From: Helicoverpa zea
Lineage: Eukaryota; Arthropoda; Insecta; Lepidoptera; Noctuidae
Reading direction: 5' to 3'
Length of the DNA: 64,000 nt
Assembly: GCF_022581195.2 (NCBI RefSeq)
Contig: NC_061469.1
Location: 2,852,001 to 2,916,000, forward strand
The translations under genes and the position numbers were made by a program. This document shows, one piece after another, positions 29,633 through 43,800 of this stretch. The notes under the pieces were generated by a model. It saw only the letters and a program-made list of their open reading frames with translations, did no database searches and had not been told where the DNA came from. Within the stretch, counting starts at the first letter, position 1. Each line of letters begins with the position of its first letter.

Positions 29633-32600
29633 CTACATGAAATAATCTGGCGTCCGTCGCGTGACGTGCGGCTCGCCACGTCGCGGAGCCGGGTCGAACT
29701 GAAGGCTGTAGGCAAACATTACACTGATTAATAAACATTCTAACACAAACAGCTAATTACGTTACTACTGCATTAGGTCATATTTTCCATTATCCATTTT
29801 ATAATAATCGAATTTATCGATTTAAAATTTGATGTGGAGTTCAAATTTATGTCATCACTTTGCGCTGATAATCATTCCAAAATCCTAATACCTATTAGCA
29901 GATACTATCGAAAGTCTATAAAGCCTAGCATATAACAGTGGAAAAACACTTTATTGACTATTTCACAAATACAAGGTGAAGTTGAAGTACACGCTCGTGA
30001 ATCTCAACGCCTTGAAGTACTGAAACCCTTCAACTAAGCTAAACATATTTAGACCTACTTAAGATATGTCGTCTAGAATTAAGTGCTAATTGTTCTAGAA
30101 ATACACGTGATCAGAATATTTCATTTAAATGCAGCTAATCCTTCTTTCTGAAATGTTAGTCTGTTCTGTAGTAAGAACGACGTCTGATACAAGACAGTGA
30201 GGTCATTAAACTTTTGACATTTCTGTGACGTCATATACTTAGTGAGTGTACTAAGGTTTTGTAGATAATAAGGATATAAACAATATACTTACAATGAGTA
30301 CTTAAGCGCATCATCCAATTCCATAATGGCGGCTTGGTTACCGCATCTGAAACAAACGTTTACATTAGAACATTGCATAAGAGCATATTGTTGTATGCGA
30401 CTGCACTGGCTATCTTATCGTATGATATATGGGGCTAGGTGTGCCGAGATGGGACTTGAGGAAACTTTCTCCGGTTTTCAGTCAGATTACTTTCGCATAT
30501 CTGAAGAATTCTGATGTGTCAACAAACCATACATACTTTTTAGATAAAATAATCATACATGAATTTTTCTTAAGACTCGTTAGGTAGTTTACATTTTGTC
30601 ATGAAAAAATTAGCTTGAAATCACAAATTTCAAGTTTATAAATCGCGAATCAGCCAATTATACTCGATAAACGAGGAAGTATTCTATTATTAAACAGTTA
30701 CAGCGTTATCAACGAAATATTGGACTCATAAAAATAACATATGCTATCAAAAGCGATATTATTTCGTAGCTAGGATATTAATATATGTCTGGCGTAAATT
30801 CGCGAGTTTATGCAAATTGTGTGGGGAACATTTCGCACAAAGTGCATAATTTGTATTGAAGGTCTTATGCTAAACAGTCAATTTCGTTCATTGTTAAGCT
30901 TCGGTCGACCTCAATGTACGATTTATGTTGATGCTGTTGTCCTCTAGAACCGGAGATTACAAATGTTGGTCCCCAACTTTGCATAAGTTGGGGACCAACA
31001 TTTGTCATATAATTGGAGGACAAGACTTGTAGTAAATTCGAGGAATATTACGTCAAGAGGTTTTGCATGGAATAACTAGCCTCGAAATTGGTAATTGTGC
31101 ATTTAATTGTTGAGGAAACTTGAGATTGTTATGTAAAGACAAAATATTGAAGGATTTTTCCTGAATTTATGTGTCAGTGAAATATTTAAGTATGTCCGGT
31201 ACAACTGTCTTGTTTTGTACTTCCCAATATATGTGACTTAAATTGCCACTACAATAATCTGTTAACTAACCAGCACAAGAAAACTTTTTCCTTCAGTTGA
31301 TCTCACTACTAAAGATTATCGAGTTATGTCTCCAAAAGGACCATAGAAGAGTGGTATTTTATTACATCTAAATATTAACAAATGATCAGCCAACCCCAAG
31401 TAAAATTGAGATAAGGGCAGGAGGAAGTTGATGATTCAAAAATAATCAATCAAGTTTTACCAAACACAGTCCAAGACAAATTAGGGGGTGTTTTAAGACT
31501 TACCTATAGCAGTAATTGGGTGCTGAGAATATAGTGACGACATTTCTATCGTGGCACCAGTTGTAGCCCTCCATGACGAGCTGATGGGCCCTGGAGACCA
31601 GCGTCAACCCGTTGCTGTGGTTGAACGTCTCCGAGATGTCCTGGCCGAAAGTGTAGCCGGCGCCACGCGGCGATATGCCCCATCCGCCTCTGTTTGTGAA
31701 AATAGAACATGTATTAGCTTAAATGGTGGTGAAGGGCGGGCGTTTTAGCGGGCTGTCTTTTGTAAATTTGACCTTCAAAAAGTGCTAATTTTCAGCCTAC
31801 TTTAAATAAATGACTTTTGATTTTGAAATACAATGTCATTGACTCCAAATCATAGACTCCCAAAACTCCAAATTATGTATTCCCTTTCGAACGTTACAAA
31901 AAGTAAAGTTCGTATCTATTTGCCCATTTCCAACTGTAAATTCCCATAAAAAAGTATGGCCAATAGCTTCATGGTTATTTCCCAATTTGTTTTGATTATA
32001 CGTATTTGTATGTATTAGTAGTAGCCTAAGTTTTACAAGAGGAAAAGTCCTAAGCTGATGAAACTTAAAGGAACAATCGGGGTTTCCCAAGCTCTTCAAA
32101 CAAATGTCAACATAATTTATGGACTGGGAATTAAGTACACATTAAAACTATTTATATTATTACTTGTGACTATTAAAGTGATAATAAGTATTTTAAATTT
32201 TAATGTGTTTATTATTAGGTGCCCGTGTTTCTAAGAATGTGACGATGATGCAATTGTAAATTAAACAAGAACACCTCAATGACGATGTTAGTCAGCCTTG
32301 TAATGAGTTAAATAACGACATTTTCTTGTAAATCAGCTTAGCATTTAGTGACGGGACGTTGAAGCTTATCATTGAAAAGATATTTATCCAATTTATTTAA
32401 TAGTCACTTTATAGCTTACTTTTACCTGTCTGCCAAGAATTATACTATGCTAGTTTACTTGATTCTTTAAGAAAACTAAGAACTCTTGGGTAATCAAGAC
32501 ATACCCTGATTGGCATAATCTATTTAGCCGTTTCGGAGATATGAAGTAATAAAGAATATTACATTCAGACATACACACATTACACACACACAAGGTGGGC

Positions 32601-35600
32601 ACGATAACCATACCCCTTCTTGGCAGCCGGGTAAAAATAAATATTGCGGGCATAACTTCTGCATTATGTTACGTCGCCATTTTCCATTTACGAATATAAA
32701 CAACAGCGATAACAAGTTATTTCCCCTATAAGTCACTCAATATCTATTTCTAGTCAATGTCTTAATTATATGTTTCCGGAACTCGCAGCGCCCGATTAAA
32801 CGAGTAACTCATTAGTCCCCAGACATTGCGTGCAAACAAACAGTCCTACCAACTTAATCAGGAACGAATCTTGCTATATCAAGGTCATTGGTTACCACCG
32901 AATTCGGTACAACTTCAAGAAAACATGTACATGTAGTAGATATCGGAAAATCAATAAAATAACCTAGTTAGTGTCACCCACTTAGGGAGATAACGCTTAG
33001 GACGCGTCGGCTTCATCGCGGCTATAATTATATCGCGGATGATACGTTGTACGTCCTTGACTCCCGGAGGTGTTTATTGTGGTACAAATACGTTATTTTT
33101 GTTATCGAGTGCAACCACGCATCTTCTGGGTGCTTGCCCAGTAAATCTTATAACATGAATTACGTAAAATGCATTGACCTTACGTAAACTGTCATGTTTT
33201 GCGGCGGAGAGCCGATATGCGACACGTAAGCACTTGTTATAAGGTTTCATGACAATTTCCTGTTACGCATCCTTCCATCGTTACACAATTTGTGGGCTAT
33301 TAAAACGTTTATCGTACAACGTCAGACGTATAAAGTTTACTATTCAATGAGTAACGTGAAAATATTTACCTTTTAGACAACGTACAATTTACTTAAGTAT
33401 AATACCTAAGTTTAGCCTTATTACGTTAAATTACCACCCTAAACATGGTGGAGGAAACATTAACTCAACGCCAGACCTAAAAATGTATTCTATACTTACA
33501 CATGTTCAACTAAGCCTGATTGATATGACATATCCATCATATCAATCATTAGGATTCCTAAGGACTGTTCTATACGTCATACAGGTACAAATTGATTCTC
33601 GAGTTCAAGGTCATAGCAGCACACTCACCTATCATCAGGGTCACTCCAGAGCAGATCGCACATGGGTCCTTCATGCGGCACTTCCTGCAGGCGGTCGAGG
33701 GCGCGAATGTGGTCGAGCGTGTCAATGGAGGGGCTGAGGCCTCCGTGCAAGCAGAAGATCTGACCGTCCACCAGCGCAGTCAGGGGCAGGAAGTCGAACA
33801 AGTCGGTGAAGTGCTTCCATACGGACGCGTTGCCGTATTTGCGGAGGCATTCGTCGTAGAAGCCGTATACTTGGGTGATCTGCCTCGACTCGTGGTTTCC
33901 GCGGAGGATGGTTATTCTCTCGCGGTATCGGACCTGGAAATTTTTCAATTGCAGCTGAGTAAGATGCTTCGATTTATTTTTATCCAATTACTGCGTATGT
34001 ATGGAGTATTTTATCAGTACTTCTATGAAGACGCCCACTACTGATGGCTCACGGTTGAGAACCGGTAGATCAAGTCACAGACATTCATCGAAACATTCCA
34101 TTCGTAAAAGTCCTGGACATCCAATCAAGCGAGTAACTATTTAATGAACTTGGTGAGAAATAATATAATCTATGGGCTATTTTAAAATAATAATTTAAAG
34201 TTAAACGTTCTGCGGCACAGGCTAGTCGTAACACGCGAGTTGTATTCAGTTAACACGTTTTCCTACTCAGTAAGTAAAGTTACATTTTGAAAGTGAAATG
34301 GTTTCATATGTTTACAACCTCGGTCAAAATAGTTTCGTCCTTGTAGTCACGAAAGGTGACTAATTTTGTGAACGCATGTGCCGTTTTGTGCGTAGCTTCT
34401 GAAAACTTACTTCAGTATTTCTAAATGGTAATTTATTGCTTAATTTTACATGTTGCTAAGGTAATACTTTTGCTCGTTTGTAGAAAATGTAACCTATACA
34501 TATTTAACGGTGTACATCAATTTTCTGAGTTGGTTTGACATTAATACAAGGTTCAGTAACAAGCAAAGGTCAATTACAATACACATTAAACATTCTAAGA
34601 TGACTCGTTAAGATGTGCAGGCGAGAACATAAAAATTTAAATCTACATTTATTTTACTTGGTACAAAAACAGCTTAGTTAAATTAACTAGTATTTTAGGG
34701 TCGCAAAAGAATAATTAATTGAACAAAACAACCCACTGCACAATTAAAGCTATTGTGTTTCATGTAAATGACAGCTCCAGGCAAAAATAAATTAATTGGA
34801 AAGTGGGTAGGTCTTCGTTAACACTGACTACTACAGCGAAATCAGAAATGTTATTTTGTCATGCTCATTTCCTTCTTCCCAGAAAACATGACATAAATAA
34901 CATTTGTTTACACATTTATAACAATGTCATTATTGAGATAACGATACCCATTGTGTTATAAATGTCATCTAATTTTAGGTATTTCTAACTGATAGGAATT
35001 GTTTAATGGCCTCCCATATACACCTAATTTAGACTCAGTGCAATAATAAAGTACCTCATTATGAAGTTACGTTGATAAGGCTATGTAAACAGTGACCGAA
35101 CTTTATCAAAGATACCAGCTGATAACCACAGTCGTCATTCTCACGTGAAAAATATCCTGATAGACAAAGAAATTGTTTGTGAAATTTCTTTTCATTCAAA
35201 AGATAATTCGTATACATGTCCACTATGAGCAGACATGGAAATTAAATCGAGAGAATCGTATACGCGTTTTTATCGATGCTAATTCGATTTAGCTCCGATT
35301 CTGATGTTGTTTCGAACCAATTGGAGTTGTTGATACAGCCGTGAGCCGGGATACAGATGATTTTATTACGTTTATTCAAAGCAAATTACTGACTCATTTC
35401 TAGCACATTTCAATCGATATAGGATTGCTTATTTCGTGGAAACTCGCGACCAAATGCACGCAGCAATTTGAATTTCACTGAAGGTGACTTTTGGTATTCC
35501 AGTTTTATTCAGTAAAAACGTAGTGTTACTGTAATGTCAAGTCGTTAGAAAATATTGCCAGCAAAATTGTGTATGATGGTTGAATACTGTTATTTCTGCT

Positions 35601-38600
35601 AAGAAAAGTACGTAGCATGATTGTGAGAAGTTTTTACCGTCTCGCAGAGATCATGACAGTTACAATATCACATAATGTACCGAACACCCCGCGTTCAAGC
35701 AAAGGAGTATAAAAGTTATTTATAGAATAAGGTTTCCGGTCTATGGAAATATGGTGAACTGTGAGCGAATTGGATACGTTGGCCAAGCAAAATAAAATGT
35801 TTGTATGCACACATGACTGGTGATCGTGTTTTGTTTGTTGCCCTTGAGTTTCTGACATTCAAATCTCTTGTGTGATGAGATGAGGTTATTTGAATAAAAT
35901 TGCAATCCATTAGATACATAATTATATAAACCAATGATATTTTTAAAGTTTAGCTTATGTATCATGCCAAACTAATCCAATAATTGCAGTCCGTCACCCA
36001 TCGAGTCATCAGTGACCATTAAAATCACCGGATTTCGTCACCACTCAGTCATACGCGTCTAACAGGCGTCACACTTTCGCTGAAAGCGCTTACGTCACCC
36101 ATTGATTGTTTAGTACACAGTGCAATAATTTTACCTTAAGTGCGACGAGCAATGTGACGGTCTCGACGCTGTAGTAGCCACGGTCGACGTAGTCTCCCAT
36201 GAATAGGTAGTTGGTGTCAGGGGAACGGCCGCCGATGCGGAACAGCTCCATAAGATCGTGGAACTGTCCGTGGACATCCCCGCAGACGGTCACCGGGCAT
36301 TTCACCTCTTGGACGTTAGACTCCTTTGTAAGGATCTCCTTTGCCTGAAAAGAATGAATGGAATGTGTAAGTGGGTAGGTATTTGTTTTCAAGGGTGGAA
36401 TGTATATTACTTCCTAGTATAGAGATATCAATGAAGGTCAACAGGATAATCTAAAGGGTTTCCCATACTACAAGTGTCAAAACAAAAATCAATAAACACA
36501 AAACAAACAATTAAATCGTCCACTCATCATGATGTAGTATGAGCGATAACAATCATGACGCCAATGCATTCAATCTAAGCGTTCTTTCATCCTGTTACCT
36601 TCTCAAGTATTGCAAAATTCAACACATAAAACTAAAAACTTCGACTATGGTCCAAAACAAATATTTCACTGTTTACAAAACGAACACTTGACCTCAATAT
36701 TGAAGTTTGGTCTTCATCGAAAAAGGTCGTAAATGGACGTTCCGAATGGCATTGGTTTTGCCCCATACAGCGAAACGATAAACAACCCTGGGGGTATCAT
36801 TGCTAAAATTGTGCTCAAGCGAATTGCTTGATCTCGCAAAATTATTTTGATGTGATGACGGGAGGCATCTTCCGAGTTTGGATCGATAACCCAACCTATC
36901 AAATACTTTGGAAAAGCTTCACTGACAAAACCGCCATAGACGGTCTAAATTCTGAAGACATGATCAGAAAAGAAGAAACGGCCTTCTGATTCTCTAATTA
37001 AAGTAATAAAATCTGCAGTACTCATAACAATATTACAACAACATTGTAACAGCCATTACAAAAGATACAAGTTTCTTGAGTAACCACTTCATTCTAGAGA
37101 TGGGCGTGTGAAACGAAACGAACGACTGTTTTTGCTATAGAACCCTTAAAAATAAACCAGCTTTTAGAAAGCAGTTGATAAAATGTCTTGATAAGTTCAT
37201 AATTGATTGCCTTTTTAGTTTTCCAACATTAATTTCTGCTACGAGTCAGAACAATGAAGAACCAACAATAGTCTATTTAACCATCGCGGGCTGGTGGTAA
37301 CTAGTCATCACATACTTATTTGGATAGGACATAGAAATTTCTAAACGATATGGCTATAAAGTGACGTCATAATATGGTATTGTTTGTTTTAATTCCATAA
37401 CATAGGCCACTTGTCTTGGAACGCATTACACCTCTTTCGAATGTTAGAAAGGCTTAGTAATTTTTGAATGCTTACTTCAAAAAAAAAATAAAAAAGGCTC
37501 TCATCATCTTCAGCCTTTTTATCGGCCCACTGCTGGGCACAGGCCTACTCTCACACAGCCAAGGATTGAGCGTTTTTGGCTCACTTTCCATAACTACCTA
37601 CGTTACCATTCAAATATGTAATAAAAATACGTGTAAATATGTAGATTACGTGACCATAAATATTAATGAAGGTGCCTCAATAGTTCTTCGATAGATTAAT
37701 AGTGGTAATTCAGTTAGGGTCATGCTTAAGATTATGAGCACCCGAGATTACCCAGTCGCGATGCGATAAAATCTTTTATAAAGATAGATATAAATTACGT
37801 AGAAATAACTAGCCTCTGATACGGTTTATATGCGTCAGTAAAGAACATTGATAACATATATTAATTTTATAGAAAAGTAAATATTTGAAATTGTGGAATT
37901 GCTAATCTTTTAGAAAAACAATAATTACACTTTTTTTGGAAACTATTTTTGTATAGATTTTGCGGTATCATCATTACAATAATTCCTAGTTTCCCAATTT
38001 AGGCATTTCATAATGACTTGAATTTTTCTGTTCTCCTCGAGTCCTTATAAAAAAAAATACTAGAGATAAATAATTGTGACAAGAAGTCCTAGAAATACAA
38101 AGAAAAGATAAAGATTACAGAGTGTTAATGACATGTAATTAAGGTACAAAGGAAAGGACTACGCTAAGCGTGGGTATTCTTTCTTTTATAACAACGATGG
38201 TTAATGTAAAAAAATAAAAGATTCCCACGAATTGCGAACCTATTCCTTTTTTGTAGTCGGGTAAAAATGACTATAAAATAGCTATTAAATAGCTTAGAAT
38301 TTAGTAACGCTACAAAAACCATTACATTTTTTTTTAATCAAAATCAATAGGTTCTAGGTTATAGACATATTTATCTCATTAAAAGTTAATGTCGTAATTT
38401 GATCGAAATGTAGAAGGACTTAATTATTGTGTATTAACAATGTTTTACTATATCCACAGAACCCAAGATAATAAATTACCTATTAAAAATTGTAAAAAGA
38501 GAGTCCAAGTCTTTTTGTGATCATCCGAAAAATAATCCATGTATTGGTTTTCCGATTAGAGAGGTCATTGACATAAGGGTCGTCTAAATGTCTTTAAATT

Positions 38601-41600
38601 AATTAAATTAACTTTAACTTTTATTGATACATAAAAACCTTTCTTACATTTTATCTTGTTGCCATATTATAAAAAATCTTTCTAATTTTTACCATCAGAA
38701 CGCACCCCACACACAACGTAGGTACTTCGAAACCCGGAAAACTACCATAAAACGCGAAACGAAACAAAGCATTCATAACTTAAAAGTTATTGCTCGTATT
38801 CAGGTTGACGCGGGTCACGTGTAATCAATAGAAGGGCGGATAGGCTCCCGGTGCAGAAATAACGATAGCACTACATATAAGATCCGCGGCCACTGAAATA
38901 AATGTAGCCACACTAGTTTTATATAACTTATTATGTAAGGAAACTAGTTATTACTGTTTTATATCGTCTAAGCCGTTCCCAATATTGTATCTATCTTTTG
39001 TTTTGTTTACTAAAGATAGGAATTTGACATAATTTGTATGGCGCTAATGTCAAAATGTGAACAGAAGTGACTTGGTCCAAGTGTGCTTGGAATTCATGGT
39101 GTGAATTCTTTCTACTTTGTTCCTGAATGTAACGGAGCGGGTGTCGTGATGAATTTTGCAAGTCATCAAGTAGCTCCTAGTAGGCGGTAGCCCAGGGTGC
39201 GCCGGACTTGCCTACTTTTAGGCTTGGGCAAGGCTTTTTGTGAACACGCTAAGGTATTTTTATTGCACCAATCTTTAATGTTTGATAGTAGAAATACGTA
39301 TTGATGTAAAAATAGAATAATAAATTGATACCACCATTCATTAGAATTCCTCAGCCATTTCATTGTGTCCTTATTTGTCAGAAAATATTTATACATAAAT
39401 TAATATGGCGCTTTAAAATAAACAAACCTAATTTATTGTCACGATTACTTATCCCTAAAAAGGCATGTAACAATAGCACCGATCTGATTGTAATGAATTA
39501 TCTCAATTGTTAAAACGGACAGAAGCTATTCAGCGGCATTGTTATTCGATTTCTATTCACGAACTCGAATAGAATCTGTTGATTTTTTTACGATTTAATG
39601 CGTTATCTGTATTCCGAAATTAGCATAGACTACGTAGACATCGAATTTACGAATCAACATTCAAGGAACGTGTACAATGTTAAGTAAAAGAATCTACAAA
39701 GTAACTAATGTATTACATGTCGTCTATGGAAACAAATTACTTTATTCATTTAATATTATTATAATGTGGATTGATACGCGATCAAAGGTCAAAATTAGAT
39801 ATTTCAAGGATTTTGTTAACGACCACAACCTGCGCGATGAAATATTGTTTTCCATACCAAATGCATGTTTATTATTTTTCCCTTTTAAAACATATTGCGT
39901 GCAGTCTACCCTTTACGAAAGTCTATGGATCGGAAAGGGTGAAAGACCCGACGACAATATTTTACTTTGACGCTGACGTTTCTACGAAAAAAATATATCT
40001 ATTTTCGTGTACTGATATGGCGAAATTGCAATGTTGTTCCGTTATAAATATCTGATACTGATGGATGATGGAACTTTTATCGTTCATTATAATGAATCAT
40101 AGTTATTTAGTACGTATGGTTCGAGGTCTTTTAGTACTTTAATATCTTAGGTCTCGGATCATCTAACTCGATTTAAATGATTAGGTCAGTATATTCATTA
40201 GCAAAAGTTGTGCATGCGATAAGAAGATGGTATTCGAGTGATCATGGTGTCCGTGAGCTGCCAAATTCTTTTCGACGCAGTACAATTTCTATCAACCTAT
40301 ACAAACTTAGGAATAAATTAGCACAACACGATTACATGACGACACACTCGTTTTAAGTGGTCTCACAACATAGCGTTTTGTATGCTACCGCGAAAAAGGT
40401 CAACATTAGTTTCTAGTCTTTCTTAGACCTTGACGAATTTGATAACAAAAGTATGACAACACCGGTATAATATTTTAGAACGACAACATAAGAAATAGAA
40501 GCAGCTCGGTAACATTACTTTGAACGGTTCTTCTATACAGTTTTGTAGTAAAAAATAAACATTCTAGTACCAGCTGCAACTTATCCCGCGCTGTTAGCCG
40601 TCAAAGCGTTTTTATTAACACTGCGTACCATTCAAACTAGCCATTTTAATTCATGAATAATTTAAGAATTGGCAGACCAGCGTCTGTAATGGATAATCGC
40701 GGGCCGAAGAAAGCTGGCACCATATCATAAATGATGAAAATACATTAAGATTCCTTTGTTTTAGCTTATCATAGTAAAGAGCGTCATCTGACGTATGCTA
40801 TCGATGATTCATAGAATATCTTAGCAAATCGGCGTGCGTGAATACTTTACAAAAACCAAATGAACGTAGTTCAATCATGAATGTCTAGTTTGTCTGGGGA
40901 GGCTCAATGCTAAGCAATTGTGCAGGCGACAGCACATGTGTGGGCGATAGAAATAATGTGTAAATATGTATAGAGCACGTGCAGTTTAGCGATAGAATAA
41001 TAAGAGATAATTAGCATTGTATGCATATTTTTCAATGTGTTATTTATCTATAGGTTCTGTTAACTAAGGCTGCTAGTAGACTAGCATCACGTTGTGACTA
41101 GAATCTCTTCTTTTGAATACACAAGTACCTACTACTGAGAAAGACTATATTGAAATAATGTGTTTTGTTAAAACGAAAAATGATGAAATTTTGGTTTACT
41201 TTTAACCATTACTTCCAAATGCTGATAATCATATTGTCAAAAACTTCAGTAAATAAATAAGCATTCCAAATTAAAGATATCTCAAAGTAAATGCTAGTAG
41301 AAAAGCAAGTACATGATATAACAACAGATAGCAGACTGAAAAGTCAAAGTTGTTAGAAGGCGCTAAGTAACATTAGCAACTTATAATATGCACGTCACTA
41401 TCATCAATTACTTTAATCAATAAACATAAAATGTTTACACAATGATATTTTATGATTCTAAAAGCTATTTTAAAGACCACTTACGCTGCAGAGGAAAACT
41501 ATAAATGGAAATCCTACACATGTAATTCCCATGGTCATAATTTTGCAAAATAAATACTTAAGTACTTTTTGAAACAGGTAAATTACAAATTGGAAATCAT

Positions 41601-43623
41601 AAACTTTAGTAGAATATGCTATTACTACCAGAAGAAATAAATCCCATATCTTTGTATTAAAGTACTTAGTAAGACTTTATCTTCAAAAAAATGACTTTTG
41701 CTTCGAATAACCTTAATTTCATGGTAATATGTATCGGATGGTACTCTACATGTGTACTAATTAACACTTAGCAGCTACATCCTTTCAGATAATTGTCAAT
41801 GCAGTGACACAATACTGTGTACTTAAACAGGACATACATTGTCCCTATCAATGAACCTTACAAACCATTAACATAAAGAATTGGTAAAAAACCCTCCAAA
41901 TTACATTTTTAATAGACTTCTAAAAGGAGGTTCTCAGTCAGTGTGTGTCTGCATCATCCAATTTTGATTAGGATTTCAGCATAGTATTTGTCAGACTTAG
42001 GAGGTTTTAGGCATGAAAACTGACTAAAAAACTTTCTACAAATATGACCTTAGATAATTTGAAAACAAATGAGGTTTCAATGTATTGATTGCTATCAAGT
42101 AGGTTACATGTATGACACAGAAAGCAATATCTAGATTTCAAGTACTCAGAGCATGACAGTATGATTTGATTCTTGTCACACTTAAAGCAACAATGATTTT
42201 ACCTACAGTTAAATAGAGCAAACTAATTACAAAATAAATTGCATTGATACCGTTTTTACGCTTTTTGGTATTATTTTGTCCTTGCATTTGCTTTTGTGCA
42301 TTAATTAACTCTCAGTGCCCTTCATGGGTCATTCATATCTACCTTACCTATCTATCTGGTATACTCATATTGAAATTAATTACAGAAAAACAATTAAAGT
42401 GTTATTCTCGGTTTTTGAAAACAAGATATGCAATGTCTAATGTTGACTATATTACAAGCCATTTCAAGTTGTTTTCAGTTTGAAAACTAAACAAAACAAA
42501 CAAACAATAAAATGAGTCACCCTGATAACAGATGAAATTGAAAATCATTGTGAATTTACTATGAATAAGTATTGCAAAGATTAAGACTCAACAGTTTAAA
42601 ATGAGGGTACAGCTGATTTGATTAAGACAGGAAAAGTCAGCTTTGTTTGATGAGCAAACTAGATTCACATTCAAAATATTTACTAAATGATGCAGGGTGT
42701 ATTTGGAACTCGAAGAAAACAGACTATTTCAGTTTAAACACAGTTTTTTACTGTATAATGTAGGTATTATTTCAAGATATAGTAAAGATGAAGTTTGTAC
42801 TGTCCCCAAAACAAGTACTAAGACATTTATGAACACATTTTATATCAAGAAACATGTGATTAGCTTTTTTTATCAGCCAGAAAGATAAATACCCTTATTT
42901 TTTACTAAACTCAAACAAATCCTACTTTGTATCAAATGTTGTAGGTCTTCCAGGAATTAAAATAGTAGTAACTTTGTATAAGAGTATAAATAAATAATGG
43001 ATGGATGTAAGTTACACACAAAAACTATGTATATCCCAAGAAAATCACGTTGATACGACTAAAAGTCCTAAAGCCGCCGTAAGACGCTATCTACCTTTGC
43101 CGCAAAAAAATCAATGAAAACATCCATGATAAACATTCACAAACCACCAGTCGTATGACTTCAAATACAAAACTAGTGTTAATTGATTATCAGACTTTCC
43201 GTGCCGCGTCTAAAAATATCTTCTAACCAATTAGGCTAATATCAACCAGAAAAGATGGATAGCTGGGTGTGGTAAACGCAGAGATTGAACTAGTCTACTA
43301 CAGAACTCTCTCCATCCCCCGACATCCCGGAACGATTAGCGTACCAACGGCGGACAGCTTCCACCACAACCTATAACGATGTAGAATCGCGTTCTTGTAT
43401 GTAGGTATATGAATCATACAACATATAGCTACCAACACCGTCAAAATGTATACAAAAGTAATAGAATCGGTCTCTAATCTACTGCACACATTATCTAATA
43501 ATGAATTCAAAGATACAATACCTTGTCGCATAACGTTTTTACTTGATTTTCTGTCAATTGCTTGCATTCGTTTAGTTGTTCTATCCACTGATCCAGTTCT
43601 TTTAATGACGCCTTGTCCTCCAT
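29633..43623 (-). CDS. mts: Serine/threonine protein phosphatase 2A catalytic subunit, six coding exons
   Basis: This is the catalytic subunit of PP2A, which binds the scaffold A and regulatory B subunits and removes phosphate from Ser/Thr in cell-cycle and signalling proteins. Coding exons (minus order): 43623-43522, 36344-36135, 33933-33629, 31689-31504, 30346-30293 and 29705-29633. They sum to 930 nt, giving exactly 309 aa plus stop, the canonical length, with consensus splice borders throughout. Metal-binding and catalytic motifs are present: GDVHGQFHD, GDYVDRG, RGNHESRQ and SAPNYCYRCGN. The C-terminal tail reads RRTPDYF and then ATG-TAG. The last residue is thus Met, not the Leu that is carboxymethylated in other animals (see findings). 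Intron 1 is 7.2 kb. The promoter region contains a perfect CRE. PP2A rather than PP4 or PP6 is clear from the near-identity across all exons. Confidence 0.95.
30937..31024. repeat. Long perfect hairpin in PP2A intron 4
   Basis: The arms 30959-30979 and 30985-31005 are exact 21 bp reverse complements with loop TGCAT. Further out, ttgtcctc and gaggacaa can add a second 8 bp stem after an internal loop. It is transcribed in the PP2A pre-mRNA. A small-RNA precursor or a short inverted transposon relic are both possible. Confidence 0.8.
32458..32645. repeat. Probable repeat fragment with (CA)n tract
   Basis: The sequence 'attcagacatacacacattac acacacacaag' followed by 'cttggcagccgggtaaaaat' resembles ends of moth interspersed repeats (compare 'agtcgggtaaaaatgac' near 38255). 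It lies in PP2A intron 3 and the assignment is weak. Confidence 0.3.
36345..43521 (-). other. PP2A intron 1
   Basis: This 7.2 kb intron between the start exon and the second coding exon has only short AT-rich chance ORFs. One short moth-repeat tail is present at 37489-37560 (cagcctttttatcggcccac, tgctgggcacaggcctactc). No RNA gene or coding exon was recognised. Confidence 0.6.
37489..37560 (-). repeat. Moth repeat tail relic
   Basis: The sequence 'tcatcatcttcagccttttt atcggcccactgctgggcac' matches the tail family found at 9270 and 21440. It is a short fragment in PP2A intron 1. Confidence 0.45.
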
Positions 43624-43800
43624 ACTTTGTGTCTGTGAGATTAACGTACGAGACGTTAACTGTGATTTTGATTGTCTTTATGTTTTAAATGTACACAAAA
43701 CCATGCGAATTACGTATTTTACACTGTGCCCAGAAAACTGACTACGGCGGACACTTTACAAAATGGCGTTTGCGTGACGTCAATTTTCCGAAAAGGAATC
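43624..43800 (-). promoter_or_regulatory. PP2A proximal promoter with CRE and YY1-like sites
   Basis: A perfect cAMP-response element TGACGTCA lies at 43775-43782, about 155 bp upstream of the PP2A start codon, next to AAAATGGCG (43760-43768), which matches the YY1/Pho core. A CRE is also known in the human PPP2CA promoter. Function here is inferred from motif and position only. Confidence 0.45.
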
